Assembly (NCBI RefSeq): GCF_004310335.1
Contig: NZ_SIRS01000006.1
Location: 36,297-100,296, forward strand
Reading direction: 5' to 3'
Source of the DNA: Hyunsoonleella pacifica
GTDB lineage: Bacteria; Bacteroidota; Bacteroidia; Flavobacteriales; Flavobacteriaceae
Length of the DNA stretch: 64,000 bases
The notes under the pieces were generated by a model that ran no database searches, had not been told where the DNA came from, and saw only the letters and a program-made list of their open reading frames with translations. Position 1 is the first letter of the stretch. The number at the start of each line of letters is the position of its first letter. Made by a program: the position numbers and the translations under genes. Below are positions 17,226-24,865 of this stretch, one piece after another.

Positions 17226-18767
17226 TTATTTACGCATTACTTTAGTAAGAATGCCAAAAACACTTCTTATAAAAGTAGCACTGGTAAGTACTTTTACTAC
17301 AGGATTCATGCGTGTACTTTTTCGACGGGAAGAAGTGGTCCTTTTTTTTGCCTTTGCCTTTTCAAGTGCTTCTTTTTCTTGTTTCGCTTTTTCTTTAGCT
17401 TCTTCAGCTTCGGCTTTTTTTATTTTTTCATTTAATAACTCATAAGCACTTTCTCTATCTATTGTTTCATTGTACTTTTTAGTCAGCTTTGATTTAGAAA
17501 GTAATGATGCTAATTCAGTATTTGTTAAAACATCCATTCTACTCATTGGTGCCCGCATCATTGTTGCTGCAAGAGGTGTTGGTCTCCCTTTTTCGTCTAA
17601 AGCAGATACTAAAGCTTCTCCAATTCCTAGCGAGGTTAAAACATCTGTAGTATCATAATACTCAGAATCTGGATAGTTTTGGGCAGTTAACTTAATAGCT
17701 TTCCTGTCTTTTGCAGTAAATGCTCTTAAAGCATGTTGTACTTTTAAACCTAACTGACCTAATACTTCCTCTGGGACGTCTGCCGGGTTTTGTGTAACAA
17801 AATATAAACCTACGCCTTTACTTCTAATCAATTTTACAATGCTTTCAATTTGATCTAAGAGTGCTTTTGAAGCTTCATTAAATATTAAATGTGCTTCATC
17901 TATAAATAGTATCAATTCAGGTCTTCCACTGTCGCCTTGTTCTGGAAATGTTGAATAGATCTCGGCCAATAAACTCAGCATAAATGTTGAGAATAATTTA
18001 GGTTTATCTTGAATATCTGTTAATCTAATAATATTTATGTAGCCTCTGCCCTCATCATCAACACGTAATAAATCATCAACATCAAAAGATGTTTCGCCAA
18101 AAAACAAATCAGCACCTTGTTGTTCTAATTCTATAATTTTACGAAGAATTGCACCTGTAGAAGCAGTTGAAATTCGTCCATAAGCTTCAGTAAATTCGGC
18201 TTTACCTTCTTGGGTAGCATATTGTAATATTTTTTTAAAGTCTTTTAAATCGAGTAGAGGTAATTTATTATCATCACAATATTTGAAAATTACTGAGACA
18301 ATTCCTGATTGGGTTTCAGTTAAATCTAAAATTCTAGATAATAATACAGGCCCAAATTCGCTAATAGTTGCTCTTAAACGTACACCGTCTTGTTCGGATA
18401 ATGTTAAAACTTCAACAGGAAAAGCTTTTGCTTCAAAGGGTAAACCAATTTTTTCATGACGCTCATCAATTTTTGGATGCCCAGGACTTGGTTGCGCTAA
18501 CCCACTTAAATCTCCTTTAATATCCATTAGTAATACAGGAATTCCTTTGTCGCTCAGATTTTCAGCCAAAACCTGTAGCGATTTTGTTTTACCTGTTCCT
18601 GTTGCTCCTGCTATCAACCCATGACGGTTCAAGGTTTTTAGTGGTATTTTTACATGTGCGCCAGTTACGGTTTCTCCATCTAACATGGCTGCCCCTATAG
18701 GTATGTAGTCACCTTTGGTTGTATTGCCTTCAGTAATATATTTAAAAAAAGTGTCTTTTGTACTCAT
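17226..18767 (-). CDS. HerA/FtsK-like ATPase, DUF853 (YjgR) family
   Basis: 513 residues. Walker A GATGTGKT is at 54-61, MDIKGDLSGL and DIQDKPKLFS lie in the RecA-like core, and Walker B LILFIDEAH is near 285-293. TQNPADVPEEVLGQLG and HALRAFTAKD fit DUF853. A charged, probably coiled-coil stretch (~440-475) leads to a basic Ser/Arg tail. These proteins are predicted hexameric DNA or protein-translocating ATPases; the biological role is unproven. It is the first gene of the operon running down to the RluF-like gene. Confidence 0.88.
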   Translation of the reverse strand: MSTKDTFFKYITEGNTTKGDYIPIGAAMLDGETVTGAHVKIPLKTLNRHGLIAGATGTGKTKSLQVLAENLSDKGIPVLLMDIKGDLSGLAQPSPGHPKIDERHEKIGLPFEAKAFPVEVLTLSEQDGVRLRATISEFGPVLLSRILDLTETQSGIVSVIFKYCDDNKLPLLDLKDFKKILQYATQEGKAEFTEAYGRISTASTGAILRKIIELEQQGADLFFGETSFDVDDLLRVDDEGRGYINIIRLTDIQDKPKLFSTFMLSLLAEIYSTFPEQGDSGRPELILFIDEAHLIFNEASKALLDQIESIVKLIRSKGVGLYFVTQNPADVPEEVLGQLGLKVQHALRAFTAKDRKAIKLTAQNYPDSEYYDTTDVLTSLGIGEALVSALDEKGRPTPLAATMMRAPMSRMDVLTNTELASLLSKSKLTKKYNETIDRESAYELLNEKIKKAEAEEAKEKAKQEKEALEKAKAKKRTTSSRRKSTRMNPVVKVLTSATFIRSVFGILTKVMRK

Positions 18768-18832
18768 ACCTTATATTTTGTATAAAAATACAGGAAAAAT
18801 GAAGAACAAAAAATTGCTTATGGCATTAAACT

Positions 18833-19561
18833 TTATTTTATTTTTTCTATGTAGATATTTGAGGTGCCAGCACTTCTAAAAACTGCGGGTGCAGAGTTTC
18901 CTCCTCTAATGGTTTGTACACTAATGGTTTGTCCTGCGGTAATGTTAAATACTTCAGTAATATGCAGTGAAGCTTCTACATGTCCAGCATTATGTCTCAC
19001 ATAACCTGTATTTCCTATTGTGCCAGTTGGTGTTCCATTTATGGCTATTTGGGCTTCAACTGATACTCTTTGATCAGAATTATTATTAACAGTAGGAACT
19101 CTGTAGGCTATATTTACTGTAATTTTATAACGCCCAGTGGTATTAATTGTTAAAGTATTTCCAGCTTGAGTATATAATGTGGTATCATCATTCCAGCTTA
19201 AAGTACCAAAAATAGGAATGCTGGCATAAGAACCATTATTATTAATATTTGTTGTTGTGTCTGAATTACTATATTTAACCGATGATGGGTGCGAAATCTT
19301 GCTCCAATCTGGAGTAGCTATAGATCCACAATTAAATTGAAATTCTTTAAGATCAGTATTATATACCATTAAACCATTAGCTGGATCTATAATTGCATTA
19401 ATTTGTGCCGTGGTAAGCCTAGGGATTAAAACACCTTTATCAGTAGATTCTATATCTAAAACAGAAGAATCATCAGGATTTGTTGTGCCAATGCCTACTT
19501 GGGCATAAGAGCTAGAACTGATGATTATACACAACAGAAATATGTATACTATATTATTCAT
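18833..19561 (-). CDS. Exported QVGIGT-type protein with C-terminal beta-sandwich
   Basis: The ATG at 19561 is chosen: the longer frame begins with TTG between the gene and its promoter TATATTTG (19602-19609). 242 residues. The signal peptide ends SSSYAQ and is followed directly by VGIGTTNPDDSSVLDIES and KGVLIPRLT, a Bacteroidota surface-protein head resembling the collar of tail-fibre-like proteins. The C-terminal ~140 residues look like a C1q/TNF-type jelly roll (GRYKITVNIAYRV, GQTISVQTIRGG). It is probably a cell-surface or secreted trimeric protein. It lacks a T9SS tail. Confidence 0.75.
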   Translation of the reverse strand: MNNIVYIFLLCIIISSSSYAQVGIGTTNPDDSSVLDIESTDKGVLIPRLTTAQINAIIDPANGLMVYNTDLKEFQFNCGSIATPDWSKISHPSSVKYSNSDTTTNINNNGSYASIPIFGTLSWNDDTTLYTQAGNTLTINTTGRYKITVNIAYRVPTVNNNSDQRVSVEAQIAINGTPTGTIGNTGYVRHNAGHVEASLHITEVFNITAGQTISVQTIRGGNSAPAVFRSAGTSNIYIEKIK

Positions 19562-19799
19562 TTTGAGAGACTTTGAGGTGTTTTTTAGCAATTAACAATA
19601 ACAAATATAAGAAAACACGACGAAGCGAAAAAAATACATTAAAATGAGTTTCGTATAAAATTACTTTAGATTTATGTTTTTGTTTACTCATGAATTAAGT
19701 TATGGAACCATTACTAGAAAAAAGGTGGTGTATGTAACTATGTCATAAAAGAGAGGTTTTACATAAGGAGAAAAAAGGTATTTAAGGAAGTTAGATTCT

Positions 19800-20558
19800 C
19801 TATTGGGCATAAATCGTCAACTCAGAAAAATTTATAACACCACCACCTCCAGCATTGCCGCCATTCTCGACTACTAATCTTATCTCATCTGCTAATACAC
19901 TTGGTATGTTTAGTGTATTGTCGCCAGTTACAGATGTGTTAATTGCTGTAGTTGTATGTACCAATGCACCAGCATTGTAAAGTTCTATAATAATATTCTC
20001 AATTCTATTGGTACAACAGTCATTTCTGCCGTTAAGTATAATTTGATTTATAGTGTATGCTGAAGGTAAGTTAATACCAAAACCCCAATCTACAGTAGTA
20101 CTTGGGTTTCTGGAAGAATGAAAGGTTGCCGCACCTGTATTATCAATATCATCGAATAAGGATGTATAACCACCATAGCTGTTATATGAGTTGTAAGCGG
20201 AAAAACTAACATTACTTATGCCTATAATATCTCTTATTAATCGTTGTTGTGTTGGTACTTCAGTCATAAGTCTCAACCATTGTATTCCATTAAAAATATA
20301 AATTCCCGATTGAATAGCAGTGTTGGAAGAAGGGCTATAAACCATTAAGCCTTCAGCGGGAGATGGTACTGTGGTAACGTCGAAAGTGCCTGTTAAGTTT
20401 ACTATTGGAGGTAAGAGTCCTCGATTAGATGAGGAAATATGCAAAACAGAGGATGGATCAGGAGAAGTAGTTCCTATTCCAACTTGTGCGTAACTTGAAA
20501 AGTTTTTGATATTAAACAATAATATCAAAACAATTATTTTTTTTATGTTTGAGAGCAT
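19800..20558 (-). CDS. Exported QVGIGT-type protein with discoidin-like C-terminus
   Basis: 252 residues. The signal peptide ends SSYAQ and is followed by the same VGIGTTSPDPSSVLHISS head as its neighbour. The C-terminal ~140 residues (WGFGINLPSAYTINQIILNGR, CC pair, NIIIELYNAGALV, VLADEIRLVV) resemble an F5/8 type C (discoidin) carbohydrate-binding fold. The pair shares the head but has different C-terminal domains, like interchangeable display tips. A TAAATTTG box for this gene lies at 20616-20623, divergent from the queE promoter. Confidence 0.72.
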   Translation of the reverse strand: MLSNIKKIIVLILLFNIKNFSSYAQVGIGTTSPDPSSVLHISSSNRGLLPPIVNLTGTFDVTTVPSPAEGLMVYSPSSNTAIQSGIYIFNGIQWLRLMTEVPTQQRLIRDIIGISNVSFSAYNSYNSYGGYTSLFDDIDNTGAATFHSSRNPSTTVDWGFGINLPSAYTINQIILNGRNDCCTNRIENIIIELYNAGALVHTTTAINTSVTGDNTLNIPSVLADEIRLVVENGGNAGGGGVINFSELTIYAQ

Positions 20559-20638
20559 AACAACTTACAGATTAAAAATCGATGTAAAGCTAAAAAAAAT
20601 CGACGAAATACAAAACAAATTTAAAATATTTGAATTTG

Positions 20639-20646
20639 TATCTTTG
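20639..20646 (+). promoter_or_regulatory. -7 box for queE
   Basis: TATCTTTG ends 7 nt before the ATG at 20654, so the transcript should be leaderless or nearly so. The box overlaps an in-frame upstream ATG (20630), which is therefore not the start. Confidence 0.75.
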
Positions 20647-20653
20647 CGCGCTC

Positions 20654-21283
20654 ATGAATAAGGACATAGAAATATTAGTAGAAAAAGGACTCATGTTACC
20701 ATTAATGGAAGAGTTCTATACAATACAGGGCGAGGGTTACCATAAAGGTACTGCAGCTTATTTTATACGTATTGGAGGTTGTGATGTAGGTTGCCATTGG
20801 TGTGATGTAAAAGAAAGTTGGAATGCAGCATTACATCCACCAACAGAAACTACTAAAATCGTGGAAAATGCTAAAAAATATAGTGATACCATTGTAGTTA
20901 CTGGTGGTGAACCGTTGACTTGGGATATGACAGAGTTAACCGCCCAGCTAAAAGCAAACGGACTTCAAACACATATTGAGACCTCTGGAGCGTATAAATT
21001 AACAGGTAAGTGGGATTGGATATGTTTATCTCCAAAGAAGATGAAATTACCTACTAACGAGGTGTACAAGGAAGCTGATGAATTAAAGGTTATTGTTTAT
21101 AATAAAGACGATTTGCGTTTCGCCGAAGAGCAAGCGGCCAAAGTGAATAAAGATTGCATACTATATTTGCAGCCTGAATGGAGTAAGCGTGATAAGGTAG
21201 TTCCATTAATTGTAGATTATGTAATGAAGCATCCAAAATGGAAGGTGTCTCTTCAAACACATAAATACTTGAATATACCTTAA
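20654..21283 (+). CDS. queE: 7-carboxy-7-deazaguanine synthase QueE
   Basis: 209 residues from the ATG just after the promoter. A substrate-capping segment (EEFYTIQGEGYHKGTAAYFIRIGG) precedes the radical-SAM cluster motif CDVGCHWC with Cys43, Cys47 and Cys50 (CX3CX2C, as in many QueE). VTGGEPL and the LKVIVYNKDDL region follow. It converts 6-carboxytetrahydropterin to CDG on the way to preQ0 and queuosine. No other queuosine gene is in the window. Confidence 0.95.
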   Translation: MNKDIEILVEKGLMLPLMEEFYTIQGEGYHKGTAAYFIRIGGCDVGCHWCDVKESWNAALHPPTETTKIVENAKKYSDTIVVTGGEPLTWDMTELTAQLKANGLQTHIETSGAYKLTGKWDWICLSPKKMKLPTNEVYKEADELKVIVYNKDDLRFAEEQAAKVNKDCILYLQPEWSKRDKVVPLIVDYVMKHPKWKVSLQTHKYLNIP

Positions 21284-21362
21284 TTGATAAATTGATAGTA
21301 AGGTTAGTTTACTTCTTTAACACCAAATTATTCAAAATAATTTTGTGAAAAAGTATTTGTTC

Positions 21363-21911
21363 TTATTCCCAATCCCAAGATAGAATATTCCATTCGTCTG
21401 TAGTATCTCTAAAAGTATGTATGATTTTAAATCCTGTTTTTTCATGAGCTCTAAGTGATCTAGGATTGCTAGCAGAAACTTCGGTTACGCAAAGGTTGTA
21501 TTGATCTGAATATGTTTCTTTATGCTTATTATATAGAGATTTAAATACACCTTTACCACGATAGTCTTCAGCAATACATATTTGTCCCATAACATAATAA
21601 TTCAAATCACTAAGTTTCGAGTTTTTATATAATACATGCTCAAATGTGTTAAACATAGGAACAAGAATTGGAATTAAATTTTTATAGTCTTTTAGCATAG
21701 TTAAAGCATAAGCTACTACTTTCCCATTATCAACAGCAATAACATGTTTGGACTTACAATTCATTTCTTCTAATACCTTTAACGAATGCTTTACTGTTAC
21801 AAAACCTTCTGAAGTCTTAACTTCATGAGAAATACTTTTGTAATAATTTTTGTTTTGTAGTTCAAGTATTTGATGGAGTTCGTCTTTTGATTCTGTTAGT
21901 TTTAGTATCAT
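21363..21911 (-). CDS. GNAT-family N-acetyltransferase
   Basis: 182 residues. The acetyl-CoA site is seen as VMGQICIAEDYRGKGVFKSLY (R-G-K-G loop) with SASNPRSLRAHEKTGF downstream, standard for GNAT motif A and motif B. Cytoplasmic; substrate unknown. It stands alone, convergent with queE and preceded by the terminator of the DUF2911 gene. Confidence 0.88.
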   Translation of the reverse strand: MILKLTESKDELHQILELQNKNYYKSISHEVKTSEGFVTVKHSLKVLEEMNCKSKHVIAVDNGKVVAYALTMLKDYKNLIPILVPMFNTFEHVLYKNSKLSDLNYYVMGQICIAEDYRGKGVFKSLYNKHKETYSDQYNLCVTEVSASNPRSLRAHEKTGFKIIHTFRDTTDEWNILSWDWE

Positions 21912-22045
21912 AAAGTTTTGAAAGAATTTGTATTCATCTAATCCTGTAAATTTAGAATCTTAAATTATCATGACAATAGCAATACAGTAGTTTTAGGAGC
22001 AGAAAATATATTTTGAAATTAATGAGTGTTTTCAGATATCGAAAT

Positions 22046-22077
22046 AAAAAAAGCCTTGAGTTATCAAGGCTTTTTTT
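22046..22077 (-). terminator. Intrinsic terminator after the DUF2911 gene
   Basis: AAGCCTTGA pairs with TCAAGGCTT around a short loop, with an A tract on one side and a T tract on the other. It lies downstream of the minus-strand DUF2911 gene. Confidence 0.85.
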
Positions 22078-22098
22078 ATTGAACTAAACTGATTAAAA

Positions 22099-22644
22099 TT
22101 ATTTAGTGAAGGGCACGGCTACTCTAACAGCTCCCCAACCTAAGTGCATATGTACACCGTTTTCTACTTCAGTAAATGTTATAGAGAAGGCTTCTATAGA
22201 TTCATCAGCTGAATTTACAGGAACCGATATGCGAGCTACATCATTTTCTTCGTTATAGAAGTAAGACCCCCAAACATTTAAATCTGTACTTAAAATTGCA
22301 GTCCACTCGCTCTCTCCAGGAATTACATAAAAGGTATAAGCACCAGCTTTAATTTTAGTATCTCCTAATTTCATATCTGTATATAAAGTTAATTCAGCAG
22401 CTTCATTAGCTCCTGTTCTCCAAACTTTTCCATTTGGAGCTAACTTAGATAATGCTCTTCCTTTAAGTTGAGGTCTACTATATACAATTTTTATAAGTTT
22501 GTCTGATACTTTATAATCTCTTGGGAAAGCAGCAGCATCCATAGGACTTTTATCTAATTTAGAGAATTTTTGTGCTTCAATATTCGTACTAAATAGCATG
22601 ATAAATGCAAAAGTAAGTACTGCTATAAGTTTTGACTTTTTCAT
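22099..22644 (-). CDS. Exported DUF2911-family protein
   Basis: 181 residues from the ATG at 22644. The longer reading from a TTG at 22674 would start on the -7 box TAAATTTG (22672-22679), so it is rejected. The signal peptide ends FSTNIEAQ. The DUF2911 core is clear: IVYSRPQLKGR, LAPNGKVWRTGANEA, GAYTFYVIPGESEWTAIL and HMHLGWGAVRVAVPF. The family is common in Bacteroidota, periplasmic or surface, with no established function. Confidence 0.88.
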   Translation of the reverse strand: MKKSKLIAVLTFAFIMLFSTNIEAQKFSKLDKSPMDAAAFPRDYKVSDKLIKIVYSRPQLKGRALSKLAPNGKVWRTGANEAAELTLYTDMKLGDTKIKAGAYTFYVIPGESEWTAILSTDLNVWGSYFYNEENDVARISVPVNSADESIEAFSITFTEVENGVHMHLGWGAVRVAVPFTK

Positions 22645-22845
22645 ATTAAATTTTAAGATTTTTGATTTTTTCAAATTTAAGAAGGAATACCTTTAAAGTT
22701 TTGGTAAAAGTCGTTAAGCTTTGTTAAAGTTTACATCTTTTTAGAAGATTTATCAGAATTATTAGTGCTTACAATGCATAAATTACCTGAGAACTGACAA
22801 AATTTATAGTACTTTTGATGATATAAGAACACTAAAAACAAGGTT

Positions 22846-23151
22846 TTGAAATTTAGTAGGGACTTTAAACCAGACGAAAAAGTTATTTTAAGAGATTATT
22901 TGGCTATTGAGCGCACGCGTTTGGCTAACGAAAGAACACTCTTATCTTACATTAGATCTTCCTTATACTTGTTAATAGGTAGTATTGCCTTATATCAATT
23001 AAAGGAGTTTCCAAATTTTAAATACTTAGCATTGGCATCCTTAATTTTTAGTGCTTTGTTTTTTATTATTGGTATCTACAGGTTTACTACTTTAAAAAGA
23101 AGTCTAAAACGATTGTACTATATGTCGGAGGACTTAGAAAATAAAGTTTGA
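22846..23151 (+). CDS. DUF202-family small membrane protein
   Basis: 101 residues, starting at TTG 22846; the promoter box TACTTTTG lies at 22810-22817. The family signature DYLAIERTRLANERTLLSYIRSS is followed by two membrane helices (LYLLIGSIALYQL and LALASLIFSALFFIIGIY). DUF202/YidH proteins have no settled function. It is divergent from the DUF2911 gene. Confidence 0.85.
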   Translation: MKFSRDFKPDEKVILRDYLAIERTRLANERTLLSYIRSSLYLLIGSIALYQLKEFPNFKYLALASLIFSALFFIIGIYRFTTLKRSLKRLYYMSEDLENKV

Positions 23152-23162
23152 TAAACACTTTA

Positions 23163-23669
23163 TTATTCTGATGTCAATATATGATAAAGGCTTGTGTTAA
23201 TTTCGTTTAAAAGCGCAGGAATATCTTTAACATAAGGTTTCGTCTTTTTAATTACTTTTCCTTTTTTGAAATAGACCTTCCCATCTGTTAAACTAAAATC
23301 TTTCCAACCCATATCATATTTACTATTGGTTTTTGATTGTATTCGCAAAGGTTTGAAGGAGTAAAGTCCTTCTTCAAAGCTAATTTCTATGGTGTATTTT
23401 ATGTGTAAAAAACGTTTATCTACTTTTATTAAGTTTTCTTTTACACCAGATAAGAGGATAATTTGATTATTAATTTTAATGTCAGGAGTGTTATAGGTTT
23501 TTGTTATCCAATTTAGTGTGCTATTATAAAGTTTGGTTTTAGATAAGCTATCGATTGAAGTATCCACATATTGAGGCAATAAACCATTTTCATTATATAT
23601 GAATTTGGTCTGGCTATATGCCAGGTTTTTGAAGGCTAATAATGTAATGAAGATAATTACAATTTTCAT
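23163..23669 (-). CDS. Exported protein, possibly DUF4468
   Basis: 168 residues. The signal peptide ends NLAYSQ. The pattern LYNSTLNWITKTYN, an IKYTIEISFEEGLYSF strand pair and a basic C-terminal region resemble DUF4468 (TBP-like fold) proteins of Bacteroidota, but the match is by eye only. It follows the malate/lactate dehydrogenase-like gene by 9 bp, so the two are probably cotranscribed. No function known. Confidence 0.65.
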   Translation of the reverse strand: MKIVIIFITLLAFKNLAYSQTKFIYNENGLLPQYVDTSIDSLSKTKLYNSTLNWITKTYNTPDIKINNQIILLSGVKENLIKVDKRFLHIKYTIEISFEEGLYSFKPLRIQSKTNSKYDMGWKDFSLTDGKVYFKKGKVIKKTKPYVKDIPALLNEINTSLYHILTSE

Positions 23670-23678
23670 TTCATCAAC

Positions 23679-24698
23679 TTATTGAGATAGCATTATAATT
23701 TTATCCCAGATGTTTTTATTTACAGAAATTCCATTTTTTAAATTTTCAGCTTTTCTAAGTAAACTTCTTTCTCCAGGATAATACGTTTTATCATCAGGGT
23801 GTATTGGTTCAACGTTATGGGTATAATCAATAATTTCATTTACAAGCTTCTCTTGAAGTCCATTGTCATTAAAAACCTCAGGATAGATGCATAAATATAC
23901 TTGTGAAATACCAGTTTCAATAGGTTTTAAACTTATTTTATAGGTAGAATTTCCTGCGGATAACAATGTAGCTAACATATCTAAAACTATAGAAAAAGCA
24001 GAACCTTTCCAAAAGCCTATAGGCAATCCTCTTTCTTTTAATGATATCTTTTCAGGATCTTTTGAGAGTGTATCGTTATCATCCCAGCCACCATAAAAGG
24101 GGAGTTTTTCTCCTCTTAATTTGTATTCGTTTATCTTTCCAAATGAGAACTGAGATATAGCCATATCTAAAATAACATGTCCATTTTTACGTGGTATAGC
24201 TGCAATAAATGGATTATTGCCTATTCGGCTGTCTTTACCACCCCAAGCCGGCATGTTAGGTTGCGTATTTGTAAAAAGAATTGAGATGCATCCAGCATCA
24301 GCAGCAAGGTTACCGTAAGTACCACCTCTCATCCAGTGGTTGGTGTTTCTTAGTGCTACCAAACCCATGCCGTGCGTTTTTGCAAGTTCAGTAGCTCTAT
24401 TTGTACATGTTATCGCATTAATAACACCAGATCCAAAATTACCGTCCCAACGTTCTATACTCCCAAAACTTTCTACCTTTTCTGCTTTAGCGTTAACGTT
24501 TACAACTCCTTTTTTAATATAATCTATAAAAAGCGGTATGCGATTGATACCATGAGAATTTACACCAACTAAGGAGCTCTCAGTATGTGTTTTAGCGATT
24601 AATCTGGCTTTTTCTTCTGTAAATTTATATTTAACTAGTAGTTTATAAAGCGTATTCTGTATTTCTCGTTCTGAAATACGTATGTTTTTTTCTGTCAC
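23679..24698 (-). CDS. Ldh-type (malate/L-lactate/ureidoglycolate) oxidoreductase
   Basis: 339 residues from GTG. Family motifs: LVGVNSHGINRIPLFIDYIKKG with the catalytic His, NTNHWMRGGTYG, ILFTNTQPNMPAWGG and RIGNNPFIAAIPRK for NAD(P)H binding. This is the type-2 Ldh superfamily (YlbC/DlgD/AllD), unrelated in fold to Rossmann lactate or malate dehydrogenases. The substrate is uncertain; the PAWGG segment is typical of sugar-acid and 2-oxoacid reductases. The classical mdh is at 36587. Confidence 0.85.
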   Translation of the reverse strand: MTEKNIRISEREIQNTLYKLLVKYKFTEEKARLIAKTHTESSLVGVNSHGINRIPLFIDYIKKGVVNVNAKAEKVESFGSIERWDGNFGSGVINAITCTNRATELAKTHGMGLVALRNTNHWMRGGTYGNLAADAGCISILFTNTQPNMPAWGGKDSRIGNNPFIAAIPRKNGHVILDMAISQFSFGKINEYKLRGEKLPFYGGWDDNDTLSKDPEKISLKERGLPIGFWKGSAFSIVLDMLATLLSAGNSTYKISLKPIETGISQVYLCIYPEVFNDNGLQEKLVNEIIDYTHNVEPIHPDDKTYYPGERSLLRKAENLKNGISVNKNIWDKIIMLSQ

Positions 24699-24813
24699 AT
24701 CAAATATTATTTATACTTATTAAGAATTAATTAGTCCTTCATATTTCATTAGAAAAAGGGTGTAATAGTTAATTGCTCAATGTGTCTAAGTTACAATATA
24801 TAACCTAAAAACA

Positions 24814-24839
24814 AAAGCCTCAGATATATCTGAGGCTTT
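24814..24839 (-). terminator. Intrinsic terminator of the gat-aspS operon
   Basis: A perfect palindrome with 13-nt arms (AAAGCCTCAGATA and its complement) lies 26 bp past the gatB-aspS stop codon. Confidence 0.88.
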
Positions 24840-24865
24840 ATTGAAATTGTGTATTTGAATGAAGT

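Noticed and set aside
17199-17445. Phe/Ser-rich plus-strand ORFs over the end of the HerA-like gene
   Set aside because: They are reverse images of the Lys/Glu/Ala-rich coiled-coil tail.
24700-24813. tRNA or riboswitch between the Ldh-type gene and the gat-aspS terminator
   Set aside because: No cloverleaf arms or conserved aptamer pattern; only AT-rich sequence before the operon terminator.
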